Source: Adenanthera pavonina (lineage: Eukaryota > Streptophyta > Magnoliopsida > Fabales > Fabaceae). From it: DNA of 64,000 nt. The notes under the pieces were generated by a model that ran no database searches, was not told where the DNA came from, and saw only the letters and a list, made by a program, of their open reading frames with translations. Position numbers and translations under genes: made by a program. The stretch lies in contig JAIVEN010000015.1 in NCBI GenBank assembly GCA_026686845.1, positions 23,975,501 to 24,039,500 on the forward strand, in the 5' to 3' direction. Position 1 is the stretch's first letter. Each line of letters starts with the position of its first letter. Positions 1-11,142 of this stretch are shown here, piece by piece.

Positions 1-465
1 TTTTTCTATCATTTCAAATAAAGTCTTTCTTAATATCCAAGAGTTAGGAATAAACTTAGATTTCAATTATTCCTTTATTACTTATTATAAGTTATTTTTT
101 ATTATATTACATACAGAAAAAAATAATTAAAAATAATTTAAATTCTTAAATTTTATAAAATTTATCATATTTTTTTAATATTAACTTTATTAAAATATAA
201 TTTATTTTAATTATATCTTTCTTATTTTCTTCTCACCAAACCTCTTAATACCCAAATATAAAAAATACTATTTAATACTCAAAAATAGTTTATATTTTGC
301 TTATCTTAGTTCTTCTATATGTATTATATGTATTAGGTGTTAATAAAAATGATATTGTAGCAATCACTGTGCATTTAGTTTAACTGACAAACATTTGTAA
401 CTGCTTAACAATAGTTCATGCGATGAGGCGTTTAATATTTGGTAGCATGCCCGAAAAGATTTGGA
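1..465. other. AT-rich flank, no gene seen
   Basis: This stretch is dominated by A/T runs with no coding similarity in either strand. It lies immediately 3' of the intron start of the minus-strand glycosyltransferase exon at 657-1143, where a second exon would be expected. I see no PSPG-box coding sequence here. Confidence 0.6.
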
Positions 466-656
466 TTAGTATTGTTGGATAAAATTCATTGACCCAACGA
501 GAAATAAAACAGGGCGAACTGGAATTGCAAGAGACCCAAATGTATATTTGTAGCAATCTGGGTAATAAAGATCAGATAGCATGAAGATGGATTCCACCCA
601 AGAAATAGGGATAATTAAATTAATTACGATAGATGAAAGGAGGAAGGAGAACACAC

Positions 657-1143
657 CTTGAACAGGAAGGTAACCTCTGTCTCTCAAAAGGGGAAACAAA
701 GAGAAGACGAGAAAGGAAGTAGCGCCGCCGGTGCGCAAGACAAGGCAAGGGAGACGGAGAGAGTCACAAACAGATCGAGTGAAATGGAGGGCGGCGTCGG
801 CGATCAAGCAAGCAAGAGGGTCGCGAGAGGCATCGGATAGCAAATCAGCGAGGCAGCGAGTGAGAGGAGGTGCGCATCTGAGGTTGATGAGGTGGGTGAG
901 GTGGAGCGGGTCGGAGGTGAAGGCTTCGGATTCGGATAATCCGTCGGCGATGGGAAGGAAGGTGAAGTGAGGGTGGGCAGAAGGGTTGGGAGAGTTGAAG
1001 AGGGTGTGGATGATGATGATGGAGAAGCCGTTGGAGTAGAGGATGTCGGCGAGTTCAAGTATGGGCGTTATGTGGCCTTGTAATGGCGAAGGTATCAGTG
1101 CCAAGGACCGGCCTTTCCTCTCTCGCTCCATTCCTTCCTCCAT
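657..1143 (-). CDS. UGT76-type UDP-glycosyltransferase, exon 1 (copy A, partial)
   Basis: About 162 residues of the N-terminal half of a family-1 plant glycosyltransferase, which moves a sugar from a UDP-sugar to a small-molecule acceptor in the cytosol. After a short charged leader comes the family start block with PLQGH (His24 is the expected catalytic base), then HTLFNSPNPS, a Pro-rich acceptor loop and CLIADAALHF (Asp116, the likely dyad partner). The exon closes at GYLPVQ with a CAAG/GTGTGT donor at the usual UGT76 intron position. ATG at 1143 is the first in frame. The C-terminal exon with the UDP-sugar-binding PSPG box is not found in the remaining 656 bases, so the gene is either cut by the window or truncated. 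Similarity to copy C continues into the intron to about base 466 and then ends, which favours truncation. The exon itself has no stop or frameshift. Confidence 0.8.
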
Positions 1144-1429
1144 GCTCGCCCTCTCCTGTACTGTGCTGTCTTACCAAAAGAAGTAAATAAATAAAAAGAG
1201 AACCTCTGTTTTTTGTGTATGTACATGAATCTGCTGAAATTTCTTCCTCCTACATTTTTCAAAGGCCGAGTGCAAATTGGATTTGTCTTCCACCACCGCA
1301 CAGTGTTTGGAAAGTCTTATCCATAACCATGATGAGGATAATTGCTTATACTAAAACTGATTTATTTTTGGATAATTTTAAATCTCTGAATTTAAGAAAA
1401 AAATATATTTAGATTTTAAGAGTTTAATG
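1144..1429. other. Upstream region of UGT copy A
   Basis: This is the 5' flank of the minus-strand glycosyltransferase. Parts of 1150-1260 resemble the flank of copy C around 26650-26820 (the CTGTGCTRTCTT and TTCTTCCTCCTACATTT words), so the duplicated unit included promoter sequence. No unambiguous TATA box could be assigned. Confidence 0.4.
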
Positions 1430-1930
1430 TTTATTTGGATTCATTATTTAAGCATTTACGCAGCAAAAAAAAGTGATTATGCTACCAGTTTTCAAACGCA
1501 GTCCAAATCAAAATAATCACTTATGGTTATTTAAGTGATTATTTCCATAAGTTACTTTTTTCTACTTATGATAATCATTTATCCTCTCATGATCATATAT
1601 TTCACTTTTTTTTCTTATTATTTACCCAATAATCACTTAAACTCCTAAAATTCATACATAATTCTTTTTCTCAAAATCACTTATGAGGTAAAAATATTCA
1701 AACACAAATTACTTTTGATATAAGCACTTATCCTCATAATTTATTATGGATAAGTAATTATCCTCATAATCACTTATATATAAACTAATCCAAATACACC
1801 CTAAGTGATTATTGGGTGAATAATAAGGAGAAAAAATAAAATAGGTAATTATTGGATGATAAGTGATTATCATAAGCTGAAAAAATTAACTTCTCCTATA
1901 ATATTTATTTAAGGTATAAGTACTTATTGA
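1430..1930. repeat. Fold-back / MITE-like inverted repeat
   Basis: Two arms are near reverse complements. About 1545-1650 (ACTTATGATAATCATTTATCC, then TTATTTACCCAATAATCACTTA) pairs with about 1797-1900 (TAAGTGATTATTGGGTGAATAA, then GGATGATAAGTGATTATCATAAG). The loop (1650-1795) contains further copies of the same AATCACTTAT / ATAAGTGATT words. Outer matches such as TATTTGGATT near 1430 and its complement near 1785 suggest a non-autonomous DNA transposon or two head-to-head copies. Exact ends and target duplication were not resolved. Confidence 0.6.
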
Positions 1931-2024
1931 AAATACCAGAATAAGCTATTATTACCTTCCTTAATCTATTATGATAGCTATTATTAACATAAGTACCAAT
2001 CATTTAATTTCAATTTAAGTAAAT

Positions 2025-2145
2025 TACAAGCTGGTTTGGCATGTAAAACTAAAATAGAATAAAATGAAAACAAAAACCAAAGCTTGTTAAATATAAATAA
2101 TATATTCTATATGTCTATGCACACAAAAAAGAAAGCTTGTTAAAT
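2025..2145 (+). repeat. Dispersed repeat, second copy near 31590
   Basis: The block starting GGTTTGGCATGTAAAA and ending ATTCTATATGTCTATRCACA recurs in the same orientation at about 31590-31675, with gaps. It is noncoding and is probably a fragment of an unclassified dispersed element. Confidence 0.5.
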
Positions 2146-2749
2146 ATTTCCTTCCTTCCATATCCATGTTGTAGTTTAAAGTTATGATACATGGACTATG
2201 CAAAATAATACTATGTAATGATTAAAATACCCTCATTTAAAAAATCTTGAAAATGAAATAAATTTAAAAAAAATAAATTAGTAGATAAGATAGAAAAGAA
2301 AAAAATAGTATTAATAAATAAGGTTATAGTTGGAAAATATAAAATTAATTATGCATTAAATTTTTAAAATAATAATAGGTTTGGGACAAAATAGAAATTT
2401 CAAAATAACAATAGATATGGGATGGAGAGAGCAATGATTATAATATTTCACATTTAGATTTGACAAAAGAATAAATTTGACAAATAAATTGATATAAAGT
2501 GATATTAATTAAATTAAAAAGAATGAATGTAGTTGCTTCTTGTTATGATATATTGACAAAAAAATTGATATCAAATAATATTAATTAAAATTAATACATA
2601 TTTGGGAAATAAAATAAAGTTAATTAATTAGTGAAAATAAAAAAAAATTAAAATTAAAAGAGATTGAATTTAGAAAAAAAAAAAGGCATTGATATTAAGT
2701 TATATTAAATAAATTTAATTAATATAAAATTAAGAAAATAATAAAAGAG

Positions 2750-4235
2750 AAAGGACTATCTGAAAAGAATCGGAAAGATGGGGTTCACCTATGCATAAAA
2801 GAAAGAAGTGGGGCCCACCTCAATAAGAAAGAAATAAATAAAAAAGGAAAATGACACTTGGGAGCAGGAGAATGTATTTGCATGAAGCCCAATAGAGGAA
2901 CAACACGGATTGACTAATGCACAGGATTTCATCCGGCTTTTAATTATATATTGATTTAGTTTAACTACAATTAAGAAAATAAAAAAGGAAAGAAAATAAA
3001 AAGGGCAAAGAACGTGGGCCCCACCTAGAAAGAATGGGAAAGATGGGTCCACCCCAGTAGGAAAGAAAGAAGTGGGGTCCACTCGAATAGGGAAAAAAAA
3101 GAAAATAACATGTGGCAGAAGGAGAACGTATCTACACGAAGCCCAACAAAGGAGCTAGCATTGTTTGGAAAAATGCAAAGTGCGATTTCATTTTTCTTTT
3201 AATTATATATTAATTTAATTTAACTAAAATTAAGAAAATAAAAAAAAGAAAAAAGTATAATTCATATTAATATAAAATTAAGAAAATAAAAATGGAAAAG
3301 GCATGGACCTCACCTAGAAAGTGTAGGAAAGATGAGGCCGCCAAAATAGGAAAGAAAGAAGTTGGGCGCACCTGAATAGATAAGAAATAAAAAAGAAAAA
3401 TATCACATGGCACTGAGAGAATGTATCTACATACAGCCCAATAGAGGAGCCGGCATAGTTTGGTTAATTGGTTAATGCACTGTGAGATTTTATCCTCATT
3501 TTAATTAAGTATTGATTAAATTTAATTAAAATTTAGAAAATAAAAAAGGAAAGGAGTGTAAGTGATATTAATTTAATTAATATGAAATTAAGAATATAAG
3601 AAAAGGAAAAAAACATGGGCCTCACTTGAAAAGAATGGAAAAGATGGGGCCCACCTAAATAAAAAAGAAAGAAAAAAAAAAATGACACATGACAGAAGAA
3701 TGTATCTACACGGAGCCTAATAAATGACCTAGGACTGTTTGCTAATGCGTTATTTTATCCTCTTTTTAATTATATATTGATAAAAAAAAGGAAAGTATGT
3801 GAGCCCAAGGAAGAATGGAAAAGATGGGACCCACCCAAATAAAATAAAAAATAAAAAAAAATGACACATAGCAAGAGAATGTATTTGCACAGTACCCAAT
3901 AGAGGAGTCGGCACTATTGGGCTAATGCATAATATATTTTCATCTTTCTTTCAATTATATATGAATTTAATTTAACTAAAATTTAGAAAATAAAAAGGAA
4001 AGAGTATAAGTGATATTAATTTAATTAATATAAAATTAAGAAAATAAAAAAGGGGAAAGAACATGGGCTTCATCTATAAAAAAAAGAGAAAGATGGAGCC
4101 CACTTGAACAGAAAACAAAAGACACGTGGAAGCAGGAAAATGTATCTGCATCGAGCCCAATAGAAGAGCTAGAACTGTTTGACTAATCCAAAATACGGTT
4201 TTGATGCTCATTTTAATTATATATTGATGGTTGAT
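2750..4235. repeat. Diverged tandem array with GGGCCCACC-like boxes
   Basis: About six degenerate units follow one another. Each contains, in order: a GAAAGATGGGGCCCACC-type box, a run of GAAAGAAA purines, a TGACACATGG-like word, ATGTATCTACAC, AGCCCAATAGAGGAGC, GCTAATGCA, TTTAATTATATATTGATTTAATT and AATTAAGAAAATAAAAAAGGAAA. The AGCCCAATAGAGG-type anchor falls near 2885, 3140, 3434, 3714, 3892 and 4154, so periods vary between about 180 and 295 bases. No ORF spans the units. No transposon terminus was recognised. Confidence 0.7.
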
Positions 4236-5165
4236 TCTTTTCATTTATAGAAGCCAAATGGTTTCTTTTGATCAAAATTATGCACAGTAGGGCTGCCTCG
4301 GCATTTTATATTGTATTATAGCGAGTACGTTTATTTGCATTGAATATAAAATAAATTATGTTATTTATTATTTCTAAATAATATGACTTTTTAACACTTT
4401 CATTGTTTTATGTTATTGTGATGTTATTATATTTTTCTAATTATTTATTATAGTCTATTTTTATTTTTAAATTTTAATAAATTTTATTATTAAATTAAAT
4501 TTTATAAATAATTAAAATCATTTTTAATGATTATAATCATTGACCCTGCCCTCCCTAAATTTTTTTTTTCCTGTTCGTCCCTATATGGGAGATGAGGCAA
4601 GATGAAGTTCATCCGAGCCTTGTTTGCCATGTCCCTGGTAGGAAATCAAGGATAAGAGAGAGAAAAAGAATAGTCTCATATGAAAGGAAAATTGAAACAA
4701 AGGCATCGAAACAATTAAGGTGGTTTCTTCCCCATGCGAACGTAGAGGGGCTTGTGACTGCAAATGGGGTGTTTAGTAACAACATGCACTTGATCACATA
4801 CACATATATGGGATTTATCAAGTCAGATTTTGATGTGTATGTTCATAAAACTCATTATTATTATTATTATGGAAGAATCATCTATTCCTTTAAGCATTTT
4901 CTTCTTTTTTATCATTATTATTATTATAATAAATATAACTAATAAATGTAAAGATTTGGAAAAATACGTTTTTCTAATTATAAATAAGAAAGAATAGAAT
5001 TTCAAAAACACACGTCCTTTCTTAACTATTTCTCTCTCTTCTTTATACATTTTATAAGTTTGTGTGAGGTGTTATCCGATATAAATACTAACTAGGATTC
5101 AACGCCGTGTAAGTATTATAATATTCATAAATATTTGCAGAGAAAAAGTTACGCTCTATCCTTGC
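4236..5165. other. Intergenic, AT-rich, with small (TTA)n tracts
   Basis: There is no convincing gene. ATT-triplet microsatellites lie near 4852-4872 and 4912-4935. About 4390-4520 resembles about 57190-57325 (shared words TTATTGTGATGTTA and TTTTTAAATTTTAATAAATT), so this is another dispersed repeat copy. The 116-codon ORF across 4592-4942 has low-complexity Tyr/His runs from the microsatellite and is not supported. Confidence 0.5.
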
Positions 5166-5169
5166 TTAT

Positions 5170-5789
5170 AATGAAGAGTATGTATGTAGAATGTCATTGG
5201 AATTAATTAATTTATTGAGAGTAATGCTTATCCAACAAGTTACCAAGCGTTGCAGGGAATGGTGTGATGAACCACCTTGTCTAACACAAAGTTGTGCCTC
5301 TTGCTTCAGACTGGAAGCTCTCTTTGCAATCTCCTTATCTTCTATTACCTTTCTAATACCAACCTCACTTTCCAAACCTCACTCACATACCTGAAATTCA
5401 CTTTCTGGTATGAGAAATAAGGCACGCATATCATTGGAATCCCTCCACATATGCTCTCCAACGTCAAGTTCCAACCGCCATGAGTCTAGAAAGCTCCGAC
5501 CGACAGGTGTGCCAGCACTTGTTGATGAGGAGCCCACTTTACAATGTGCTCTCTCCCCTCCAAGCTCTCCACAAACCTACACGGCAAGGGTTCGAGCCAT
5601 TCCGAGCCACTAACCATTCCAGGACGAACCACCCACAAAAATGGCTGCCTTCTTTCTGCTAACCCCCAAGCAATCTCCAACAACTCTACCTCTGATATCA
5701 CCATGAGGCTCCCGAAACTCACGTACGCAACAGATTTGAGTGCCTGTTTGTCTAACCTGGATATGCAGCTCTGATCTTCAGGGATGAAG
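5170..5789 (-). pseudogene. UGT76-type pseudogene copy B, 3' part of exon 2
   Basis: C-terminal half of a plant family-1 glycosyltransferase, separated from its 5' part (11957-12944) by the copia element. In order it shows the PEDQSCISRLDKQ block, YVSFGSL, the GLAERRQPFLWVVRPG helix and the start of the PSPG box (VKWAPHQQVLAHLSVGAF). At 5483-5485 the conserved Trp codon after GAF has become TAG. Coding similarity continues past it (THGGWN, then VIEDKEIAKRASSLKQEAQLCVRQGG and SLQRLVTCW) to about 5180, with part of the middle of the C-domain missing. The 5' end is the TGAAG target duplication (5785-5789). The stop destroys the UDP-sugar site, so this is a pseudogene whatever the effect of the insertion. 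Confidence 0.9.
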
Positions 5790-6603
5790 TGTTAGAGTTT
5801 ATGTGTGTGTGTGTTAACAAGGAAGCCCCACATTGCTTGAACCAATGGAAGCCTTAGTATATATAAGTTAAGATGTAAAATTGGGCTAGTAAATGGGCCA
5901 AGAGGAGAAGTGGGCAAGCCCACAACAACAGGCCAACGCAACTGAAAGCAGTTGAAATCTGTTGATTTGCCCCCCTGTTCATGAATTGAACAAGACACTA
6001 GGCATTTTTCGCAAAAATTATTTTGAAAAATACAAAATATTTTTTATGAAATTGCTTACCAGAAAAGCTTCAGTTTTTAACAATTTCAAACTTGGAACCT
6101 TTGAATTCTAAAATGTTAGAGCATTTAAATTTTCGATTTTGTTCAAATTTGTTGTTAACAAATTTTATTAACCATTAAAACATTATCCCTCCAACATTTA
6201 GAAATCATTTTTAGCTTACGGTTTTATTTCCTCAACATCCAAAAAAGATTTCCCTTAATTCCATTGTCTCCCAACGTTCGAATCCAGTGTTTAATTGTGA
6301 CTATGGTGTGTCCAACGTTCAAGTGATTTTAGAGCCTATAAATATTGAGCTCCATAACTGAAAAATGTACACTAAGCTCACGGACAACCTTCGAAGCTCT
6401 CTCTTCTCCTCCTCTACTCTCCCGAGCTTCTTTTCATCTTCTTCTATTTGGTTTCTGCTGTTTTGTTTCCTTGCTTCTTCACCGAGCAGGAAGGGTTTGT
6501 TTAATCCTAGGGAGCTACCACATTTAACAAGGTGTGGCAGAATAGCTCTTAAGGACAGTGTCTTTGCACGTCTTGAACCGGTTATTGTACACTGCTGCCA
6601 ACA
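5790..6603 (+). repeat. Copia 5' LTR
   Basis: 814-base direct repeat, TG...CA ends, same length as the partner at 11143-11956. It contains a TATAAATA box at 6337-6344 followed by a plausible transcription start region, so U3 covers about the first two thirds. Confidence 0.95.
6337..6344 (+). promoter_or_regulatory. TATA box of copia 5' LTR
   Basis: TATAAATA sits inside the 5' LTR about 265 bases before its end, the expected U3/R position. The same word occurs in the 3' LTR near 11690. Confidence 0.6.
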
Positions 6604-6618
6604 ATCTTAAGAGCTAAT

Positions 6619-8025
6619 ATGGAGTCACACCAAGGTGGTCCTGATTTTGACAATGTTAATGTTGCTACGAGTGGTTCTGGTGGTGTTGTTGCTTTCGGTT
6701 TCATTCCAACCGCCGTGCCTGCAATGCCATTGCCCAAGCCATTCCCAGACATTTCAGGTGTTCAACGACAACAATTTCAAATGATGGCAGGAGCGTATTT
6801 TCTTTGTCCTGGATATGTATGGTGTTGCGGTTGTACTCACGATATCCGAGCCTCCTTCGAATGTTGACCAGACCTAAAGAGACGTTTGGATTCATGCAAA
6901 CAAGGTATGCCAACACACTATCATTAGTACATTATCTAATGATCTCTTCGATGTATATTGTGTCTACAAGGAAGCAAACAAGATATAGGAGTCGCTGGTC
7001 AACAAGTATACTATTAAGGATGCTAGAAAACAGAGTTCGTTGTTGGGAATTACTATAGGTGGGAAATGACCGAGGACAAAGACATCAAGCTGCAGATTAA
7101 TAAGCACCACAATTTGCTGGAGGAATTACGTGCTGAGAAGATCAACCTTCCTGATGAGTTCGTTGCTGGAGTCCTGATCGAAAAGCTACCAGATTCATGG
7201 AATGAATACAAGCAATAGCTAAAATGCAAGCAGAAGCAATTGTCGCTGTTATACCTTAAGACTCATATCATCATTGAAGACACCAACCGAAAGGCAATCT
7301 GAGCAGCTAAAGGCAAAGAGATGGCATCCAAGGCAAACCTGGTGGAGACAAAGCAACACGACAAGAGGTATGATTCTAAGAACAAGAAACCTGATTACAA
7401 GCCCAAGAATGCTAACCCCACCTTCAAAAAGAAAGGCAATTGCTATGTTTGTGGAAAGCTAGGTCACTATGTAGGTCAATGCAAAAAGAGGGCTAGAGAT
7501 GATAATCCTCCAAAATCAAGTGCAAATTTGGTTCAAGGAGATGATAGTGATGATGATGAGATCATTGTTGCAGTTGTTTCTCAAGCCCTCATTATCTCCG
7601 ATGTGAGAAAGTGGGAGGTAGACTCTGGGGTTACCAGGCACATTTGTGCTAATAAGGAGATATTTACCTCCTATGATCCTATCAAGGATGGAGAAGACCG
7701 GATTTATCTTACTAATTCCCGAACTGCAAAGGTTCAAGGGAAGGGAAAGGTTGTTCTCAAACTCAAATTCGGAAAGACCTTAGCTCTGAATGATGTACTG
7801 CATGTGTCTAATGTTAGAGCAAATCTAGTTTCTGTGGCCCTACTGGGCAAGGCTAGGGTTAAAGCGTTTGAATCTAACAAGATTGTAATGACAAAGAACA
7901 ATGTTTTTATGGGAAAATGTTATTGTAATCAAGGACTCTTTGTACTGAATTTTGTTGAAATGAATGAAAATGCATCTTCTTCTGCTTACTTTCCTGTCTA
8001 TATGATTGATTCTATTGATGTGTGA
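6619..8025 (+). pseudogene. Copia gag and protease (decayed)
   Basis: Capsid and protease region of the copia element. ATG at 6619 opens the gag N-terminus, but the frame breaks soon after. Gag similarity (a VLDMYGVAVVL-like helix, SNDLFDVYC, LLEELRAEK, VAGVLIEKLPDSWNEYK) continues across several frames with stops near 6870, 7013 and 7216. From 7321 the frame is open. It holds a Lys-rich linker, an intact CCHC knuckle (CYVCGKLGHYVGQC, near 7441), and the aspartic protease motif as DSGVTRH near 7621. The frame ends at a TGA at 8023-8025. The copy cannot make a complete Gag. Confidence 0.85.
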
Positions 8026-9084
8026 CATGCTAGATTAGAACACGTTAGTAAAGGTTATTTAAAGAGAATGCAACACCTTGGTCTAATTTCTGGAATTAAA
8101 AATAATTTTTTTAATAAGTGTGAAATTTGTGTAGAAGCAAAATTAACTAAAAAATCTCATTTTTCTACTCAAAGAGAAACTGAGTTACTTTCTTTAATTC
8201 ACACTGATTTGGGTGATTTGAAATAAATTATGACTAGAGGTGGCAAAAAGTATTATATTACTTTTATTGATTATTTTTCAAGATTTACTAAGGTATATTT
8301 ATTGAGAAATAAAGATGAAGCTTTTGAAAAATTCCTTTTATATAAAGCGGAGATTGAAAATCAACTTAATAAGAAGGTTAAAAGAGTAAGGTCGGATAGA
8401 GAAGGGGAATATGTTTTATTAAATGATTTTTGTGAAAAAGAAGGAATTATTCATGAAGTAACTCCTCTATATTCGCCTGAGTCCAATGGTGTTGCAGAAA
8501 GGAAAAATAGAACCTTAAAAGAAATAATGAATGTTTTGCTTGTGAGTTCTTCTACACCAGATAATTTATGGGGTAAAGCTTTATTATCTGCTTGTTTTTT
8601 ACAAAACAGAATACCTTATAAGAAAACCAATGAAACACCTAATGAATTGTGGAAAGGTTGTGTACCCAATCTTAAATATTTAAAAGTGTGGGGTTGTCTT
8701 GCAAAAGTCTTACTCCCTGATCCTAAAAAGAGAAAATTGGGGTCCAAAACCTCTGATTGCATGTTTATTGGTTATGCTGAACATAATGCTGCTTATAGAT
8801 TTTTGGTTTTGAAAAGTGATATTTTGGATCACAACACTATTATTGAAACTAAAGATGCCAAATTTTTTGAACATATTTTTCCTCTAAAAGTTGAACAAAT
8901 TCCTCAAAAAGTAGAAAACTCCTTTCCTTCTTTTGAACAAATTTCAAATGAAGATCTGGTTGAAAATTTAAGGAGAAATATAAGGCAAAGGAAAGAAACT
9001 ACTTTTGGAGATGATTTTTATACTTATTTAGTACAAGATGAACCATCAAATTTTTATGAAGCTATTTCATCTTTTGATGCTTAG
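8026..9084 (+). pseudogene. Copia integrase (decayed)
   Basis: Integrase part of the copia polyprotein. The HHCC zinc domain starts just after the TGA, with H-x4-H near 8026-8045 and CEICVEAK near 8120. A TAA at 8224-8226 interrupts the reading. The catalytic core is then open from 8230 to 9084. The first Asp is in HTDLGD, the second in RSDREGEY and the Glu in NGVAERKNRT, followed by LWGKALLSACFLQNRIP and the C-terminal FIGYAEH block. The frame closes at TAG 9082. All three catalytic acids remain, but the protein is broken by stops. Confidence 0.85.
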
Positions 9085-9986
9085 TTTTGGAAAGAAGCTA
9101 TTAAAGCTGAAATTGATTCTCTTATTCAAAACAAAACTTGGGTTTTGATGGATTTGCATCCAAGAGCAAAAGCTATTGGATACAAATGGGCTTTTAAGAA
9201 AAAATATTTTCTTGATAGTTCTATTGATAAATATAAAGCTAGACTGGTAGTTAAAAGTTTTACTCAAAAAGAAAATGTTGATTATTTTGACACCTTTTCT
9301 CCTGTGACTAGAATTTCTTCTATAAGAATTCTTATTGCTTTGGCTTCAATTTACAACCTTTATATTTATCAAATGGATGTTAAAACAGCTTTTCTAAATG
9401 GTGTTTTAGAAGAAGAGATTTATATGGTACAACCTGAAGGGTATGTAATTTCTAGGCAAGAAAACAAAGTTTGTAAACTTGTCAAGTCTTTGTATGGTTT
9501 GAAACAAGCACCCAAACAATGACATGAAAAATTAGATCAAGTTTTGACAAGTAATGTGTTTTCTACTATTGAAGTGGAAAGATGTGTTTATACAAAACTT
9601 GTAGATATTGATTATGTGATTATTTATTTATATGTTGATGACATGCTTATTTTTTGTACAAGCATGGATGTTGTGATTGAGACTAAATGTTTTCTTGCAT
9701 CAAATTTTGATATGAAAGATATGAGTAAAGTTAAAGTGATTCTGGGTGTTAAAATCATAAGGAATAAAAATGGTATTTTATTATCTCAAGAACATTACAT
9801 TGAAAAAATTCTTAGAAAATTTGGGCATTTTGATTATTCTCCTTTGAGTATTCCTTATGATTCTAGTATACAACTAACAAAACACAAAGGTGTTCCTGTG
9901 ACTCAATCTAAGTATGCACAGATCATTGGAAGTCTGTTGCATTTAATGAATTTACCAGGCCTAATATAGCATATGCTATATGTAGG
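9085..9986 (+). pseudogene. Copia reverse transcriptase (decayed)
   Basis: RT region continuing after the integrase stop. FWKEAIKAEIDSL, YKARLVVKSFTQKE, FSPVTRISSIRILIALA, QMDVKTAFLNG and SLYGLKQAPKQ are all recognisable, and YVDDMLIF with both catalytic Asp lies near 9630. Stops occur at 9520-9522 (a likely W codon changed to TGA) and near 9967, where the frame shifts into the RNase H part. Confidence 0.85.
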
Positions 9987-10563
9987 TTGAGCAGATACAG
10001 CTACTGCCCAGGCAGTGACCATTGGGTGGTCTTGGTTAGAATAATGAGATATCTCAGAGGTACCATGAATTATGGTATATTTCATAGTGGATTGCCTGCT
10101 GTATTAGAAGGATACAGTGATGCTAATTGGATTTCAGATTCAGATGAGACAAAATCCACTAGTAGTTATATTTTCACTCTTTGTGGTGGTAAAAATAACC
10201 TGGAAATTAGCCAAGCAAAGTATTATAACAAAATCCTCAAGGGATTCTGAGTTTGTTGCTATGGAGTTGACTAGTATTAAGGCTAAGTAGTTGAAAAACT
10301 TTCTAGCAAATATTCCAATAGGTGAAAAGTCAACACCATCGGTGTCTTTACATTGTAATAATCAATATGTGATAGTTATGGCTAACAATAAGACCATTAA
10401 TGGCAAAAGCAGACACATTCAATTGAGACATAATATTATAAAGCAGCTGCTAAAAGATGGAGTTATCTCAATTGATCATGTGAGTTCAGAGATAAATCTG
10501 GCAGATATGTTAACAAAGCCCCTGGGGAAGAAACAAATTATTGAAACATCTAGGGGAATGTAA
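9987..10563 (+). pseudogene. Copia RNase H (decayed)
   Basis: The RNase H domain follows RT as expected for copia. LSRYSYCPGSDHW, RIMRYLRGTMNYGI and GYSDANWISDSDETKSTSSY are in one frame to about 10215. A frame change then leads to MKNFLANIP and SRHIQLRHNIIKQLL, ending with EINLADMLTKPLGKK near 10530. There are stops at 10248 and 10288. About 580 bases of noncoding DNA follow before the 3' LTR. Confidence 0.8.
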
Positions 10564-11142
10564 CTTAAGCCAATTTGAAATTAATGGTGATGGTAACCCA
10601 ACCTTTGTGATTGGAGATCCTATGAAAAAGGTTCATATGGGTAAAAACAAGTCACTTATTAGTTCTGCTAGTACTAAAATCCTCTAGTCTCTTCCTATGG
10701 TTTGAGAAAGTGTTAAAATACATTGTTGGTGAGGCTGAGCAAAGCTCATAATAATTTCATAGTCCTTTATGGACAGTGTATTCATTGCAGATATACTTGA
10801 TAAAATTACCTATATGAATATAGAGTGGGGCCGCTCCTATGAGATTGTGGCGAAATCTCTAGAGCATTCATTAAAACCAGGCGTGCCCATGGTCGTCTAA
10901 TGCGCAAAACCGCTGTTAATAGTAGAAATTGTGGGAGTATAATCTGACTAATAATATCTCTAGTATACAATCAAGAGTTATTGGTTCATAGAAGCAGGCT
11001 TCACTGACAATTTTGTATACTAAGTGTTATTGGTCTAGGTCTGGTTCATAGTCCAAAAAACACCATACTCAAAATGCTTATACTTATATTGTAAACTAGA
11101 TGACCAGATGATAGAGATTTTTTTAACACACATGTGAGAGAT
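10564..11142 (+). other. Copia untranslated region before the 3' LTR
   Basis: No coding similarity. The stretch ends in the short purine tract GTGAGAGAT directly before the TGTTA of the LTR, the place of the plus-strand primer. Confidence 0.6.

Noticed and set aside
658..1058. Plus- and minus-strand ORFs of 60-84 codons overlapping UGT copy A
   Set aside because: They are other-frame shadows of the UGT exon; the Ser/Pro- and Arg-rich compositions come from its codons.
2789..3082. 97-codon minus-strand ORF in the tandem array
   Set aside because: It spans repeat units and is not preserved in the neighbouring units; composition follows the AT- and purine-rich repeat.
4592..5050. ORFs of 60-116 codons around the ATT microsatellites
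   Set aside because: They run through microsatellites and poly-Tyr/Ile stretches; no family resemblance.
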